The notes under the pieces were generated by a model. That model was not told where the DNA came from and searched no databases. It saw only the letters and a program-made list of their open reading frames with translations. Below, piece after piece: positions 8,506 through 16,903 of a stretch of 28,673 bases of DNA (position 1 is its first letter; every line of letters begins with the position of its first letter). The DNA is from an uncultured Prevotella sp. GTDB taxonomy: Bacteria; Bacteroidota; Bacteroidia; Bacteroidales; Bacteroidaceae. The stretch is taken from assembly GCA_900768785.1 (NCBI GenBank), contig CAAGEG010000099.1, positions 1 to 28,673 on the forward strand, in the 5' to 3' direction. A program made the position numbers and the translations under genes.

Positions 8506-8691
8506 TCCTACACATTTTTATTATTAGGGCATACACTTGTATTATAGCTGTTTTTATTAAATCTGTTACAAGTACATCATGTTGATTAAGCTCCAATCGG
8601 CTTATGTGTCTTGTCAGTTGACACGGCATCAATAATTATTTGTAATATCGCAGATACTCGCACAGATCATTGTCGGCAATTTGGTCCGAAA

Positions 8692-8835
8692 AAGTTGGCA
8701 CAGTTGGCACAGTTGGCACAGTTGGCACGCCCCTTGTATTTTCTTCTAAAATATTACTATCATTGATTATCAATGAGTTATAATAATTACTATTTAAAAT
8801 ACGTGCATTGCCAACTGTGCCAACTGTGCCAACTT
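8692..8835. repeat. 27-bp perfect inverted repeat built from 9-bp units
   Basis: Four tandem copies of GTTGGCACA-type units (8694-8729) face three copies of TGCCAACTG-type units (8809-8835). The arms 8692-8718 and 8809-8835 are perfectly complementary over 27 bp, with a 90-nt AT-rich loop that contains the palindrome CATTGATTATCAATG. The minus strand across this stretch reads as repeated Val-Gly-Thr and Val-Pro-Thr tripeptides in the same frame as, and after the stop of, the upstream transporter gene; the only ATG is inside the repeat, so I do not call it a gene. On the minus strand the last arm runs into TTTTT, so it could help end the sugar-acid operon transcript. The rest of the convergent gap 8485-8929 shows nothing else. 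Confidence 0.8.
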
Positions 8836-8929
8836 CCACATCGCTTTCTCCCTGCAGACACTCGCCTCCAACGGTGCTATCTCCCTTTTTGTTTATGACT
8901 GTCTCGTCTCGCTGCGAACAGAGATGCGG

Positions 8930-10246
8930 TTAATGAATAATTGTATTTAAAGGTTGAATGCGACGTATAAAAATCTTTAGAAACAACCATGCCATTATAT
9001 ACATGCAAGATGCAACCATAAAGACAAGAGCATAGCTACCCGTTTTGTGGAGAAGTAACCCTACGAAAGTAGCTCCAAGAGCGCCACCTATTGCTCCGCC
9101 GACACTTGATATTCCGGTCATGGATGCAACGAGATGCTTCGGGTAGATATCACTTACAACAGTATAAATGTTAGACGCCCACGCCTGATGAGTAGAAGCG
9201 GCAATACCTATGAGTACGGCTATTATCCAAATATTATTGACATAAGGCACTACGTTTAGAAGAAGAACGAGGCAACCGAATATGAGAATCGTTGTTTTAC
9301 GTGCATAATCGATACTGCGTCCCGCCTTTATTAAATGTGACGATACCGCACCTCCTGCCAAGCCACCACAACTTGCCATTGTGTAGATAATAACAAGAGG
9401 CAACACGGTAGCCTTTAAATCAACATTCTGGGTGCTCATTATATAATCGGGAATCCAGAAAAGGAAAAACCACCAAACCCAATCGGTGACAAAACGTCCG
9501 AGAAATATACCATAAGTTTGAGGATACACAAACAACTTATACCATGATACCTGTCGAGAAGACAACTCTTCTTGAGATTCAGACTTACCCTCGTTTGTTT
9601 CTTTATCTTGTATATATTCTAATTCAGCCCTATTAACTTTGCTATGTTTTTCGGGCACATTATAATATATAAGCCATGCAATAATCCATACAAAGCCCAT
9701 TGCTCCGGTTATTATGAAAGCCCATTCCCATCCTAATGATTCTGCTATAACCGCTACAATAAATGGTGCTGTAATGGCTCCAATTGTCGAACCCGAATTG
9801 AATACTCCTGTAGCAAACGCCCTGTCGCGCTTAGGAAACCACTCTGCCGTTGTCTTTACCGCAGCAGGAAAATTGCCGGCTTCTCCAATACCGAGAATGG
9901 CTCGCATGACACTAAAGCCCAATACCGTTCTTACAGCTGCATGTAACATACCGCCGAGACTCCAAACAAAGATTGTTATAGTATAACCTATACGTGTTCC
10001 AAACTTATCAAGCATACGACCGCCGACTATCATACCCACAGCATAAGCTATATTAAATATTGTAATAATATAACCAAAATCGGCTTCGCTCCAACCAAGT
10101 TCATGTTGTAATGTGGGTTTTAGCAAACCAATAACTTGACGGTCAATATAATTAATAGTAGTAGCACAAAATATTAATGCAATGATTCCCCATCTTACTT
10201 TTGTCGGTTTATTCCCCGAAGAATGTATTTTTGTGTTGCTTTTCAT
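8930..10246 (-). CDS. MFS transporter, hexuronate/sugar-acid (ACS) type
   Basis: A 438-residue polytopic membrane protein of the major facilitator superfamily, anion:cation symporter branch (ExuT/GudP-like), which imports sugar acids with protons. NYIDRQVIG at about 33-41 in helix 1 is the signature of this branch, followed by GRMLDKFGTRIGY (loop 2-3, about 76-88), RAILGIGEAGNFPAAVK (about 114-130) and AEWFPKRDRAFATGVFNSG (about 133-151). Twelve hydrophobic segments are readable with a charged central loop (about 200-235). It is the last gene of the five-gene operon, 36 nt after the enolase-superfamily gene, and fits as uptake for that pathway's substrate. The exact substrate is not readable. 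Confidence 0.88.
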   Translation of the reverse strand: MKSNTKIHSSGNKPTKVRWGIIALIFCATTINYIDRQVIGLLKPTLQHELGWSEADFGYIITIFNIAYAVGMIVGGRMLDKFGTRIGYTITIFVWSLGGMLHAAVRTVLGFSVMRAILGIGEAGNFPAAVKTTAEWFPKRDRAFATGVFNSGSTIGAITAPFIVAVIAESLGWEWAFIITGAMGFVWIIAWLIYYNVPEKHSKVNRAELEYIQDKETNEGKSESQEELSSRQVSWYKLFVYPQTYGIFLGRFVTDWVWWFFLFWIPDYIMSTQNVDLKATVLPLVIIYTMASCGGLAGGAVSSHLIKAGRSIDYARKTTILIFGCLVLLLNVVPYVNNIWIIAVLIGIAASTHQAWASNIYTVVSDIYPKHLVASMTGISSVGGAIGGALGATFVGLLLHKTGSYALVFMVASCMYIMAWLFLKIFIRRIQPLNTIIH

Positions 10247-10282
10247 AGAAAAAAAATAGAAAATTAAGGTAAAGAAAACTTG

Positions 10283-11410
10283 TTACACCGTTACAGCTTT
10301 ATAGTCAACACATCCCGCTTCAATAGCATCCCAATCAAGTTCGCATCCAAGACCGGGAGTGTCGGGAACATGAATCCAACCTTTGTCATCAATAGGTAAT
10401 GGGTTTTTCATCGGGAATTGGAATACATCATGCGGAACAAAATATTCAAACCATTCGCAGTTGCGTATAGCGCATGATACATGTAGGTTTGCCATTTCTA
10501 AAGGCCCTGTGGTTGACGTGTGTATCTCGCATCGTAAGCCGAACGCTTCAGCAAGATGACATATCTTAAGTGTTCCCGTAACACCATGCTTCCACGAAAC
10601 ATCAGCACGAATAATGTCAGCGGCTTTTTGATTAATAACTTGTGCAACACCCCAATGACATCCACGTGTGGTTTCTGTTGCGGCAATAGGAATATCAAGA
10701 GCCGCACAAAGTTGACTGTATTTGTATAATTCAAAATCGCGGAACGGCTCCTCTAACCATAGATAGTTCAATTTCTCAAGATGACGTCCAACTCTTATCG
10801 CTTCGTCAAGTGAATATTCAGCGACAGGGTCAGACATTAACACAAAGTCTTCTCCCAATTCGTCTCTAAGTGCTTGATGTATTTCCATATCTTTTTGCCA
10901 AGGTCCGGGTGGGTGACACTTATAGGCGTTGATACCTCTCCGACTATAGAAACGCGCCTCATCAATGTACTCTTGCGTGGTATCATGGAATAGGCTGCTT
11001 GCATATACCGGCAGACTATTACGATATGCTCCTATATATTTATATAAAGGAAGTTCTGCTGCTTTTGCCGCCAATTCCCATAGTGCCACATCAATACTTC
11101 CCGGCAAATAAACCGGAAAGAATGTTATGTGGCGGTCGATATTCCAGAATTCATGCCATATAGCTTCTCTGTCGTATATGCTACGACCAATGATAACCGG
11201 TATTATGTTATCGTGCAAATAACTTTGTGTTACCATTCCCGAACGTGGAGCCACCACCGGAACTTCACTTATCAAACCGGTATCTGTAGTCAAACGAACA
11301 ACCATAATGTCCCACGGCATAGGAGAACGTCCCGTGCGAGTGTTGTCAAACAATGGAATATTACGTTTTACTTGCCACGTTTCAATTTTTTTGATAATAT
11401 GATCTTGCAT
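10283..11410 (-). CDS. Enolase-superfamily sugar-acid dehydratase (mandelate racemase/muconate lactonizing family)
   Basis: A 375-residue (beta/alpha)8-barrel enzyme that abstracts the alpha proton of a carboxylate; most relatives in such operons dehydrate sugar acids to 2-keto-3-deoxy acids. The three metal ligands are visible as D194 (SDPVAEY), E220 (WLEEPF) and E246 (AATETTRG), and the Asp-His dyad as D270 (RADVSWKHG) and H297 (EIHTSTTGP), nearly the same numbering as mandelate racemase. The usual Lys-x-Lys at the end of strand 2 is instead K164-C-H166, an unusual change at a catalytic base position. N-terminal capping domain about 1-125. It lies between the UxaA/SuyB-like gene and the transporter. 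Dehydration of an acid sugar is likely; the substrate is unknown. Confidence 0.85.
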   Translation of the reverse strand: MQDHIIKKIETWQVKRNIPLFDNTRTGRSPMPWDIMVVRLTTDTGLISEVPVVAPRSGMVTQSYLHDNIIPVIIGRSIYDREAIWHEFWNIDRHITFFPVYLPGSIDVALWELAAKAAELPLYKYIGAYRNSLPVYASSLFHDTTQEYIDEARFYSRRGINAYKCHPPGPWQKDMEIHQALRDELGEDFVLMSDPVAEYSLDEAIRVGRHLEKLNYLWLEEPFRDFELYKYSQLCAALDIPIAATETTRGCHWGVAQVINQKAADIIRADVSWKHGVTGTLKICHLAEAFGLRCEIHTSTTGPLEMANLHVSCAIRNCEWFEYFVPHDVFQFPMKNPLPIDDKGWIHVPDTPGLGCELDWDAIEAGCVDYKAVTV

Positions 11411-11478
11411 ATAATTATGGATGATAAATGTGTGAAATGTGCTTGTTAATTCAATTCATGTTCATTATGATGAATGTC

Positions 11479-12657
11479 TCAAGACAAGAAATATTTATAG
11501 CCTATGTGGTATTCCCTGTGTCCAAGCGCTTCCGAGCATGTTTTTACGCCGTTAGCAACTTGTTTTATCGTGTCAATTATTTCATCAGCAATATCGTTGA
11601 ATGTCGCTCCTTCAGTAAGAATACGTCCCGCGTTAATGTCCATGTCTTCAGACATACGTTTGAAAGTATCAGGATTTGAGCAAACCTTAATTACCGGAGC
11701 AATGGCAGAGCCGGCTACAGAGCCTCTTCCGGTAGTATATAATACAGTATGGCATCCCGATGCAATCATCTCCATTATCTCCGCATTATCATTAATATTT
11801 GGAAATCCCCAACGCACTTTACCATCAGGCACCACGTCCATCATATATAGTCCGCCTTGACAATCTTTGTTAATGGCATTGTCTGCCGGATATATCAACC
11901 CTTTGATTCTGCTTGAGCCACTCTTACAATAAGACCCCATTGACTTCTCTTCAATAGTAGTAAGACCACCGACAGCATTACCTTGAGAGAAACTATCGTG
12001 ACCCATCTGCTTGTAATATTTGTCAGCTTTCACAATACAATTATATAGCTTGTCGCCAACATCTTTGTTTATACCACGTTCTCGTAACATGTTCTCACAT
12101 CCTATAAGTTCACCCGGTTCTTCAAAAATACAAGTAGAGCCATGTGACACAAGACGATCAAATGCAACTCCTACACTTGGGTTGGCAGTAAGCCCACTCC
12201 ATGCATCAGAACCACCACATACAGTACCTATACATAAATGAGACAAAGATATAGGTGTGTGCTGTTGCGAGTGTAATAGTGGCAGCATCTTACTAATACT
12301 CTCAATGCCTCGTTCTATGGATTTTCGTGTTCCTCCCTCTTCTTGTATCACAATAAGTTCACCCAAACGTCCACTATTCAAGACGTTCTCAAGTAATTCG
12401 TTGCGTCTGAAATTCTCACAACCCAACGAACAAATAACAACACCGCCAACATTAGGGTGTGTGCATAATGAGCGCATCATGCGTTCTGCATATTCATTAG
12501 GAGCACATCCGCCAAATCCGATAACGTGAACATCATCGTCTTGTGTGAAATGGCGAGCTATCATGTCTGCCACATGGTGGGCACATTCAACAAGATATAC
12601 AACTAATACGATATTACGTATTCCATAACGCCCATCAGACCTAAGATATCCTTTCAC
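11479..12657 (-). CDS. UxaA/GarD/SuyB-family lyase, large catalytic domain only
   Basis: The 392-residue protein starts with GYLRSDGRYGIRN, the hallmark opening of the C-terminal domain of altronate dehydratase (UxaA), galactarate dehydratase (GarD) and sulfolactate sulfo-lyase subunit SuyB. CSLGCENFR (about 76-84), CGGSDAWSGLTANPSVG (147-163) and TTGRGSVAGSAIAP (about 308-321) are further family motifs; several Cys residues would serve a metal centre. Full UxaA is about 495 residues because it has an N-terminal SAF domain; that domain is absent here and no separate small SAF gene lies in the operon. The product therefore either works alone, as a subunit with a partner elsewhere, or is a diverged lyase. 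It sits 28 nt downstream of the SDR gene. Confidence 0.83.
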   Translation of the reverse strand: MKGYLRSDGRYGIRNIVLVVYLVECAHHVADMIARHFTQDDDVHVIGFGGCAPNEYAERMMRSLCTHPNVGGVVICSLGCENFRRNELLENVLNSGRLGELIVIQEEGGTRKSIERGIESISKMLPLLHSQQHTPISLSHLCIGTVCGGSDAWSGLTANPSVGVAFDRLVSHGSTCIFEEPGELIGCENMLRERGINKDVGDKLYNCIVKADKYYKQMGHDSFSQGNAVGGLTTIEEKSMGSYCKSGSSRIKGLIYPADNAINKDCQGGLYMMDVVPDGKVRWGFPNINDNAEIMEMIASGCHTVLYTTGRGSVAGSAIAPVIKVCSNPDTFKRMSEDMDINAGRILTEGATFNDIADEIIDTIKQVANGVKTCSEALGHREYHIGYKYFLS

Positions 12658-12684
12658 GATAATAATGCTAATAATAATTATTTT

Positions 12685-13440
12685 TTAGAAAGCTTCTATA
12701 GCACCCGCATCAACAGGAAGAGTGACCCCATTGATATATTTGCCTGCCGGAGAACATAAGAATAGGGCAGCATTACCAATATCATCAGGGTCGCCGAACG
12801 TATGTGTGGGAATTCTGCCTAATATCTTTTCTCTACGAGGAGCATCATTGTCAATAGCTTTATGTAGCATGGGGGTATCAATCCAGCCCGGAGCAATGGT
12901 GTTGACATGTATGCCATAGGCAGAGTAATCGGCAATAAGCGATCTTTGCAGTCCCATTATTGCAGTCTTTGCCGTTGAGTATGCCACCACTTGCTGCATA
13001 CCCATAAAGGCTGTCATGGAACTAATGAGAATGATATTGCCACTCTTGCGTTTTACCATACCTTTCATTACTTCACGAGTGAAAGCAAAGACGCTTAACA
13101 CGTGGACATTTATGATATTCAGATATTCTTCATCAGTAACATCCAAAGCCGGTTTCTTAAGATGCACACCTGCACAATTGACAAGGATATCTATCTGACC
13201 GACATTATGCTCTATATCTTCTACGAGTGATGGGATGTTTTTCTTGTCTGAAATATCAAAAACACGGTAACACGCATTGTCTCCTAATTCTTGTTGAGAT
13301 GTTTTGAGCTTATCTTCGTTACGTCCGATAATGACAACTTTTGCACCTGCTGCTATAAAAACACGAGCTATGCCAAGTCCTAAACCAGAACCACCTCCTG
13401 TAATTACGGCTGTTTTTCCGTCTATTCTAAATTGATTCAT
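12685..13440 (-). CDS. Short-chain dehydrogenase/reductase (SDR), sugar-acid type
   Basis: A classical 251-residue SDR with a Rossmann fold: TGGGSGLG at 14-21, NCAG at 88-91 (usually NNAG), Ser at 140/141 and the catalytic YSTAK at 154-158, then APGWIDTPM (183-191). R40 right after the second strand (VVIIGRN) suggests NADP(H) preference. The C-terminal PVDAGAIEAF matches the substrate-loop end of the common gluconate/KduD-like group. In this operon it probably oxidises or reduces a hydroxyl of a sugar acid or 2-keto-3-deoxy acid. It is 66 nt from the RraA-type gene and 28 nt from the lyase gene. Confidence 0.87.
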   Translation of the reverse strand: MNQFRIDGKTAVITGGGSGLGLGIARVFIAAGAKVVIIGRNEDKLKTSQQELGDNACYRVFDISDKKNIPSLVEDIEHNVGQIDILVNCAGVHLKKPALDVTDEEYLNIINVHVLSVFAFTREVMKGMVKRKSGNIILISSMTAFMGMQQVVAYSTAKTAIMGLQRSLIADYSAYGIHVNTIAPGWIDTPMLHKAIDNDAPRREKILGRIPTHTFGDPDDIGNAALFLCSPAGKYINGVTLPVDAGAIEAF

Positions 13441-13506
13441 AATTATTTATTTGATTATTGTTATGCTTTATTTTGGTTATAATACAACATAACAGAATGT
13501 TTGAAT

Positions 13507-14199
13507 TTACATTATACCAAAAGTTTCGAAAGCTTCTACTGAAGGCATGCCATTTCGTATGGCTTCTGCAACAAGTTTCTCACCACGAGCCTTTTCAATA
13601 GCACCGGTAAAAGCATCCTCGACAGCTTCTTTCGGCACTATAAGCACACCGTCTAAATCTCCAAAAACTATATCACCCGAACAAACACGAATACCATTAA
13701 ACTCTATTGGTGTGCGATAATCCATAACCTTGCCACGCTGACCTTGATCTTGAGCGTAGCCACCAAGAGAGAAAGTAGGAAAATTGAGACGCAATATCTC
13801 GTTAGTATCACGAGAAAAACCATCTACAACAGCACCGGCAGCCCCACATACAAGTGCGCGAGTGCTCATAAGACCGCCCCATAAAGCATAGCGAGGGGAA
13901 GAGCCGGAACAGATATACACCTCTCCCGGTTGTAAGGAATCAAGGGCTTCAAACATGATACCGAAAGGTTTGCGCATTATCGGATTGTTTGTCTCTTCAA
14001 GCTTCTCTGCAAAAACATCTGCTTCAAGAACAGGCATTGCACGCCCCACAACAACCATGTCAGACCGTAATGGTTTAATATGTGGAGATACGAATTGGTG
14101 AATGTATCCCATTTTATCAAGAATGTCTCCAACGAGAGCAGGGAATAACTCTTTTTTTGCGATACTGAACAATTCAGCATCATCTTTCCATAACTTCAT
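13507..14199 (-). CDS. RraA-like protein, possible class II pyruvate aldolase
   Basis: I start the gene at the ATG at 14199 (MKLWKDDAELFSIAKKELFP), giving 230 residues; an in-frame ATG at 14298 would add 33 residues (MCLLDRTQLIIAISQLC...) that are not family-like and would cover much of the leader. The RraA fold is shown by GDILDKMG, the AALGGL-type region (ALWGGLMSTRALVCGAAG), VVDGFSRDTNE and VFGDLDGVLIVP. Family members are 4-hydroxy-4-methyl-2-oxoglutarate-type aldolases or RNase E inhibitors. The aldolase element Arg-Asp-x2-Glu is present, but the Asp expected 21 residues before the Arg is Gly. As first gene of a sugar-acid operon, an aldolase or related C-C lyase role is more likely than RNase regulation. 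Confidence 0.8.
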   Translation of the reverse strand: MKLWKDDAELFSIAKKELFPALVGDILDKMGYIHQFVSPHIKPLRSDMVVVGRAMPVLEADVFAEKLEETNNPIMRKPFGIMFEALDSLQPGEVYICSGSSPRYALWGGLMSTRALVCGAAGAVVDGFSRDTNEILRLNFPTFSLGGYAQDQGQRGKVMDYRTPIEFNGIRVCSGDIVFGDLDGVLIVPKEAVEDAFTGAIEKARGEKLVAEAIRNGMPSVEAFETFGIM

Positions 14200-14248
14200 A
14201 GGTACTTTGATATATTTATTTATAATATGTTTGCAGTTATGTTTATGG

Positions 14249-14258
14249 CACAATTGTG
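14249..14258. promoter_or_regulatory. Palindrome in the sugar-acid operon leader
   Basis: CACAATTGTG is a perfect 10-bp palindrome between the operon promoter and its first gene. A second palindrome, TGCAATTGCA (14311-14320), touches the -7 element. Either could be an operator; no regulator gene lies in the operon. Confidence 0.25.
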
Positions 14259-14318
14259 ATATGGCTATTATTAATTGTGTCCTATCTAATAAACACATTG
14301 TGTTTTTTCATGCAATTG

Positions 14319-14349
14319 CAAAAATAGCAATGATTTCTTATCCGTACAA
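14319..14349 (-). promoter_or_regulatory. Promoter of the sugar-acid operon
   Basis: On the minus strand TATTTTTG (14319-14326) fits TAnnTTTG, with CTTG (14347-14350) 20 nt upstream as a -33 TTG-type element. Transcription would start near 14312, giving a leader of about 113 nt before the RraA-like gene. Confidence 0.55.
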
Positions 14350-14484
14350 GATAATTCTATCAATTTTTATAAATGAGATACAATTAATTGCACACTTGGG
14401 AAAGCTGTGCGCAGTTTATAAAAAAACTTATTTAAAATACATTAAATAAGAAGTGGCTAATGTATTCTTTTATCATATATTTTT

Positions 14485-14492
14485 TATTTTTG
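14485..14492 (+). promoter_or_regulatory. Candidate -7 element for ffh
   Basis: TATTTTTG matches TAnnTTTG and would start transcription about 60 nt before the ffh ATG. A clear -33 TTTG is not visible. Confidence 0.45.
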
Positions 14493-14558
14493 CAAATGAC
14501 GTTAATGACAAAATTTGTTCTTGAAGGTAAAAACTTTGGAAAATAAGATAAAAATAAT

Positions 14559-15905
14559 ATGTTTGAAAATCTAAGCGAAAGACTTGACCGCTCCTTTAAA
14601 ATATTAAAAGGAGAGGGGAAAATAACGGAAATAAATGTAGCCGAGACTTTAAAAGATGTCAGAAGAGCATTGCTTGATGCTGACGTAAACTATAAAGTGG
14701 CAAAAAACTTTACGGATAGTGTCAAGCAAAAAGCACTTGGCATGAATGTGTTGACAGCTGTTAAGCCCGGACAACTCATGGTTAAGATTGTTCACGATGA
14801 GTTGGCTCAACTTATGGGAGGCGAATGTGTAGGACTAAACCTTGATGGCAGACCTGCCATAATACTAATGTCCGGTTTGCAAGGTTCGGGAAAGACAACG
14901 TTCAGTGGTAAACTTGCCAACATGCTTAAGCATAAACAGCACAAGAAACCATTGCTTGTTGCATGTGACGTTTATAGACCGGCAGCCATTGAACAGCTAA
15001 AAGTTGTCGGCTCGCAAGTTGATGTGCCTGTTTATTTTGAGGAAGATAACAAGGATGTGACTTCGATTGCACAACATGCCATACAAGAGGCAAAAACCAA
15101 AGGTAATGATGTTGTGATAATAGATACCGCAGGTCGTCTTGCTGTTGATGAAGAGATGATGACCGAAATAGAGACACTAAAAAAAGAGGTTAATCCTTCA
15201 GAGACCTTATTCGTTGTGGACTCAATGACCGGTCAAGATGCTGTTAACACTGCAAAAACATTTAATGACAGACTTGATTTTGATGGTGTCGTTCTTACAA
15301 AACTTGATGGCGACACACGTGGTGGTGCTGCTATAAGTATTCGTACAGTTGTAACAAAGCCTATTAAGTTTGTCGGAACGGGTGAAAAGATGGAAGCTAT
15401 TGATGCTTTTCATCCTTCACGTATGGCTGACCGTATATTAGGCATGGGCGACATTGTTAGTCTTGTTGAACGAGCACAAGAACAGTTTGATGCAGAAGAG
15501 GCAAGACGCTTGCAGAAAAAAATCCAAAAGAACAAATTTGATTTTAATGATTTTCTCGGACAGATACAACAAATCAAGAAGATGGGAAACTTAAAAGACC
15601 TTGCTTCTATGATACCGGGTGTGGGAAAAGCAATCAAAGATGTTGATATAGATGACAATGCTTTTAAGAGTATTGAGGCTATCATACAAAGTATGACACC
15701 CAAAGAACGCACAAATCCTGAATTGCTCAATACAAGCCGTAGGCAACGTATAGCAAAAGGTTCGGGAACCAACATACAAGAAGTAAATCGTCTAATCAAA
15801 CAGTTTGACCAAACACGTAAAATGATGAAAATGGTTACAGGGTCGAATATGAGTAAGATGATGGGCGCTATGAAAGGAATGAAAAACATGCCGGGCATGC
15901 GTTGA
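14559..15905 (+). CDS. ffh: Signal recognition particle GTPase Ffh
   Basis: The 448-residue protein binds 4.5S RNA and signal sequences and targets ribosomes to the membrane through FtsY. The N domain spans about 1-85. The G domain has GLQGSGKTT (106-114, P-loop), CDVYRPAAIEQL, DTAGRL near 190 and TKLDGDTRGGAA near 247, and the Met-rich M domain runs from about 300 to the C-terminus (MTGSNMSKMMGAMKGMKNMP-type end). Length is normal and all GTPase motifs are intact. It is followed by folD after 38 nt on the same strand, so they are likely co-transcribed. The 4.5S RNA gene is not seen in the window. Confidence 0.97.
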   Translation: MFENLSERLDRSFKILKGEGKITEINVAETLKDVRRALLDADVNYKVAKNFTDSVKQKALGMNVLTAVKPGQLMVKIVHDELAQLMGGECVGLNLDGRPAIILMSGLQGSGKTTFSGKLANMLKHKQHKKPLLVACDVYRPAAIEQLKVVGSQVDVPVYFEEDNKDVTSIAQHAIQEAKTKGNDVVIIDTAGRLAVDEEMMTEIETLKKEVNPSETLFVVDSMTGQDAVNTAKTFNDRLDFDGVVLTKLDGDTRGGAAISIRTVVTKPIKFVGTGEKMEAIDAFHPSRMADRILGMGDIVSLVERAQEQFDAEEARRLQKKIQKNKFDFNDFLGQIQQIKKMGNLKDLASMIPGVGKAIKDVDIDDNAFKSIEAIIQSMTPKERTNPELLNTSRRQRIAKGSGTNIQEVNRLIKQFDQTRKMMKMVTGSNMSKMMGAMKGMKNMPGMR

Positions 15906-15943
15906 TATATTAATGAAATATTCTATATAAACCATACAAAATA

Positions 15944-16822
15944 ATGCAATTAATAGATGGTAAGGCTACGGCGGCTCAAATAAAACAAGAAATTGCCGAT
16001 GAAGTTAAGAAAATTGTAGCAGGAGGACATAAAAGACCTCATTTGGCTGCCATTCTTGTAGGACATGATGGTGGTAGTGAAACATATGTGAAAAATAAGG
16101 TAATAGCATGTGAGGCTTGTGGTTTTACAAGCACCTTGATAAGGTTTGAAGATGATATTACCGAACAACAACTGCTTGACAAGGTAAAAGAATTGAATGA
16201 AGATGACAATATTGATGGTTATATCGTTCAGTTGCCTCTGCCCAAACATATTGATGAGCAGAAGATAATCATGGCTATTGACTATCGCAAAGACGTTGAC
16301 GGTTTCCACCCTGTAAATGTGGGACGCATGGCTATCGGTTTGCCTTGCTTCATCTCTGCTACACCTCTTGGAATTATTACATTGTTGAAACGATATGGTA
16401 TAGAAACATCAGGGAAAAAGTGTGTCATATTAGGACGTAGTAATATTGTCGGCAAACCAATGGCTCAGTTAATGATGCAAAAAAACTATGGAGATGCCAC
16501 CGTTACGGTATGTCACAGCCACTCGGCTAATTTGAAAGAAGAATGCAGACAAGCAGATATTATTATAGCCGCAATAGGACGCCCCGATTTTGTTACTGCC
16601 GACATGGTGAAAGACGGAGCCGTAATTGTGGATGTGGGAACAACACGCGTGCCCGATGCAACAAAGAAGAGCGGATATAGGTTAAACGGTGATGTGAAAT
16701 TTGATGAAGTGGCACCCAAATGTTCGTTTATTACTCCTGTACCGGGTGGTGTAGGACCTATGACAATCTGTTCTCTAATGAAAAACACTTTGTCTGCAGG
16801 TAAAAAAGAATATTATAAATAA
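15944..16822 (+). CDS. folD: Methylenetetrahydrofolate dehydrogenase/cyclohydrolase
   Basis: This bifunctional 292-residue enzyme interconverts 5,10-methylene-THF, 5,10-methenyl-THF and 10-formyl-THF in one-carbon metabolism. Seen in order: YVKNKVIACEACG with the catalytic Lys region (about 49-61), IVQLPLPKHID (about 94-104), KDVDGFHPVNVGRM, the NADP-binding VILGRSNIVGKPMAQLM (about 164-180), and TPVPGGVGPMT near 265, the C-terminal signature. Length is normal. It sits directly downstream of ffh. Confidence 0.97.
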   Translation: MQLIDGKATAAQIKQEIADEVKKIVAGGHKRPHLAAILVGHDGGSETYVKNKVIACEACGFTSTLIRFEDDITEQQLLDKVKELNEDDNIDGYIVQLPLPKHIDEQKIIMAIDYRKDVDGFHPVNVGRMAIGLPCFISATPLGIITLLKRYGIETSGKKCVILGRSNIVGKPMAQLMMQKNYGDATVTVCHSHSANLKEECRQADIIIAAIGRPDFVTADMVKDGAVIVDVGTTRVPDATKKSGYRLNGDVKFDEVAPKCSFITPVPGGVGPMTICSLMKNTLSAGKKEYYK

Positions 16823-16863
16823 TTAATATTACTGCTTCCCAATTAAGAATACTATACCAATAA

Positions 16864-16871
16864 TAGGTTTG
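16864..16871 (+). promoter_or_regulatory. Candidate -7 element for the TPR-korDABC genes
   Basis: TAGGTTTG fits TAnnTTTG 33 nt before the ATG of the small TPR-like gene. No -33 element is clear; read-through from ffh-folD is the alternative, since no terminator follows folD. Confidence 0.35.
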
Positions 16872-16903
16872 ATATCAAGCGTTCTTGGCAGTTACAATTA
16901 TAT

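Noticed and set aside
8636..8839. 67-codon minus-strand ORF with VGT/VPT repeats
   Set aside because: Its only ATG is inside the inverted repeat, and the repeated tripeptides follow directly from the 9-bp DNA units; no sign of a real start.
14200..14298. N-terminal extension of the RraA-like protein from the ATG at 14298
   Set aside because: The extra 33 residues do not resemble the family, and they would consume most of the leader below the promoter at 14319; the ATG at 14199 gives a family-like start.
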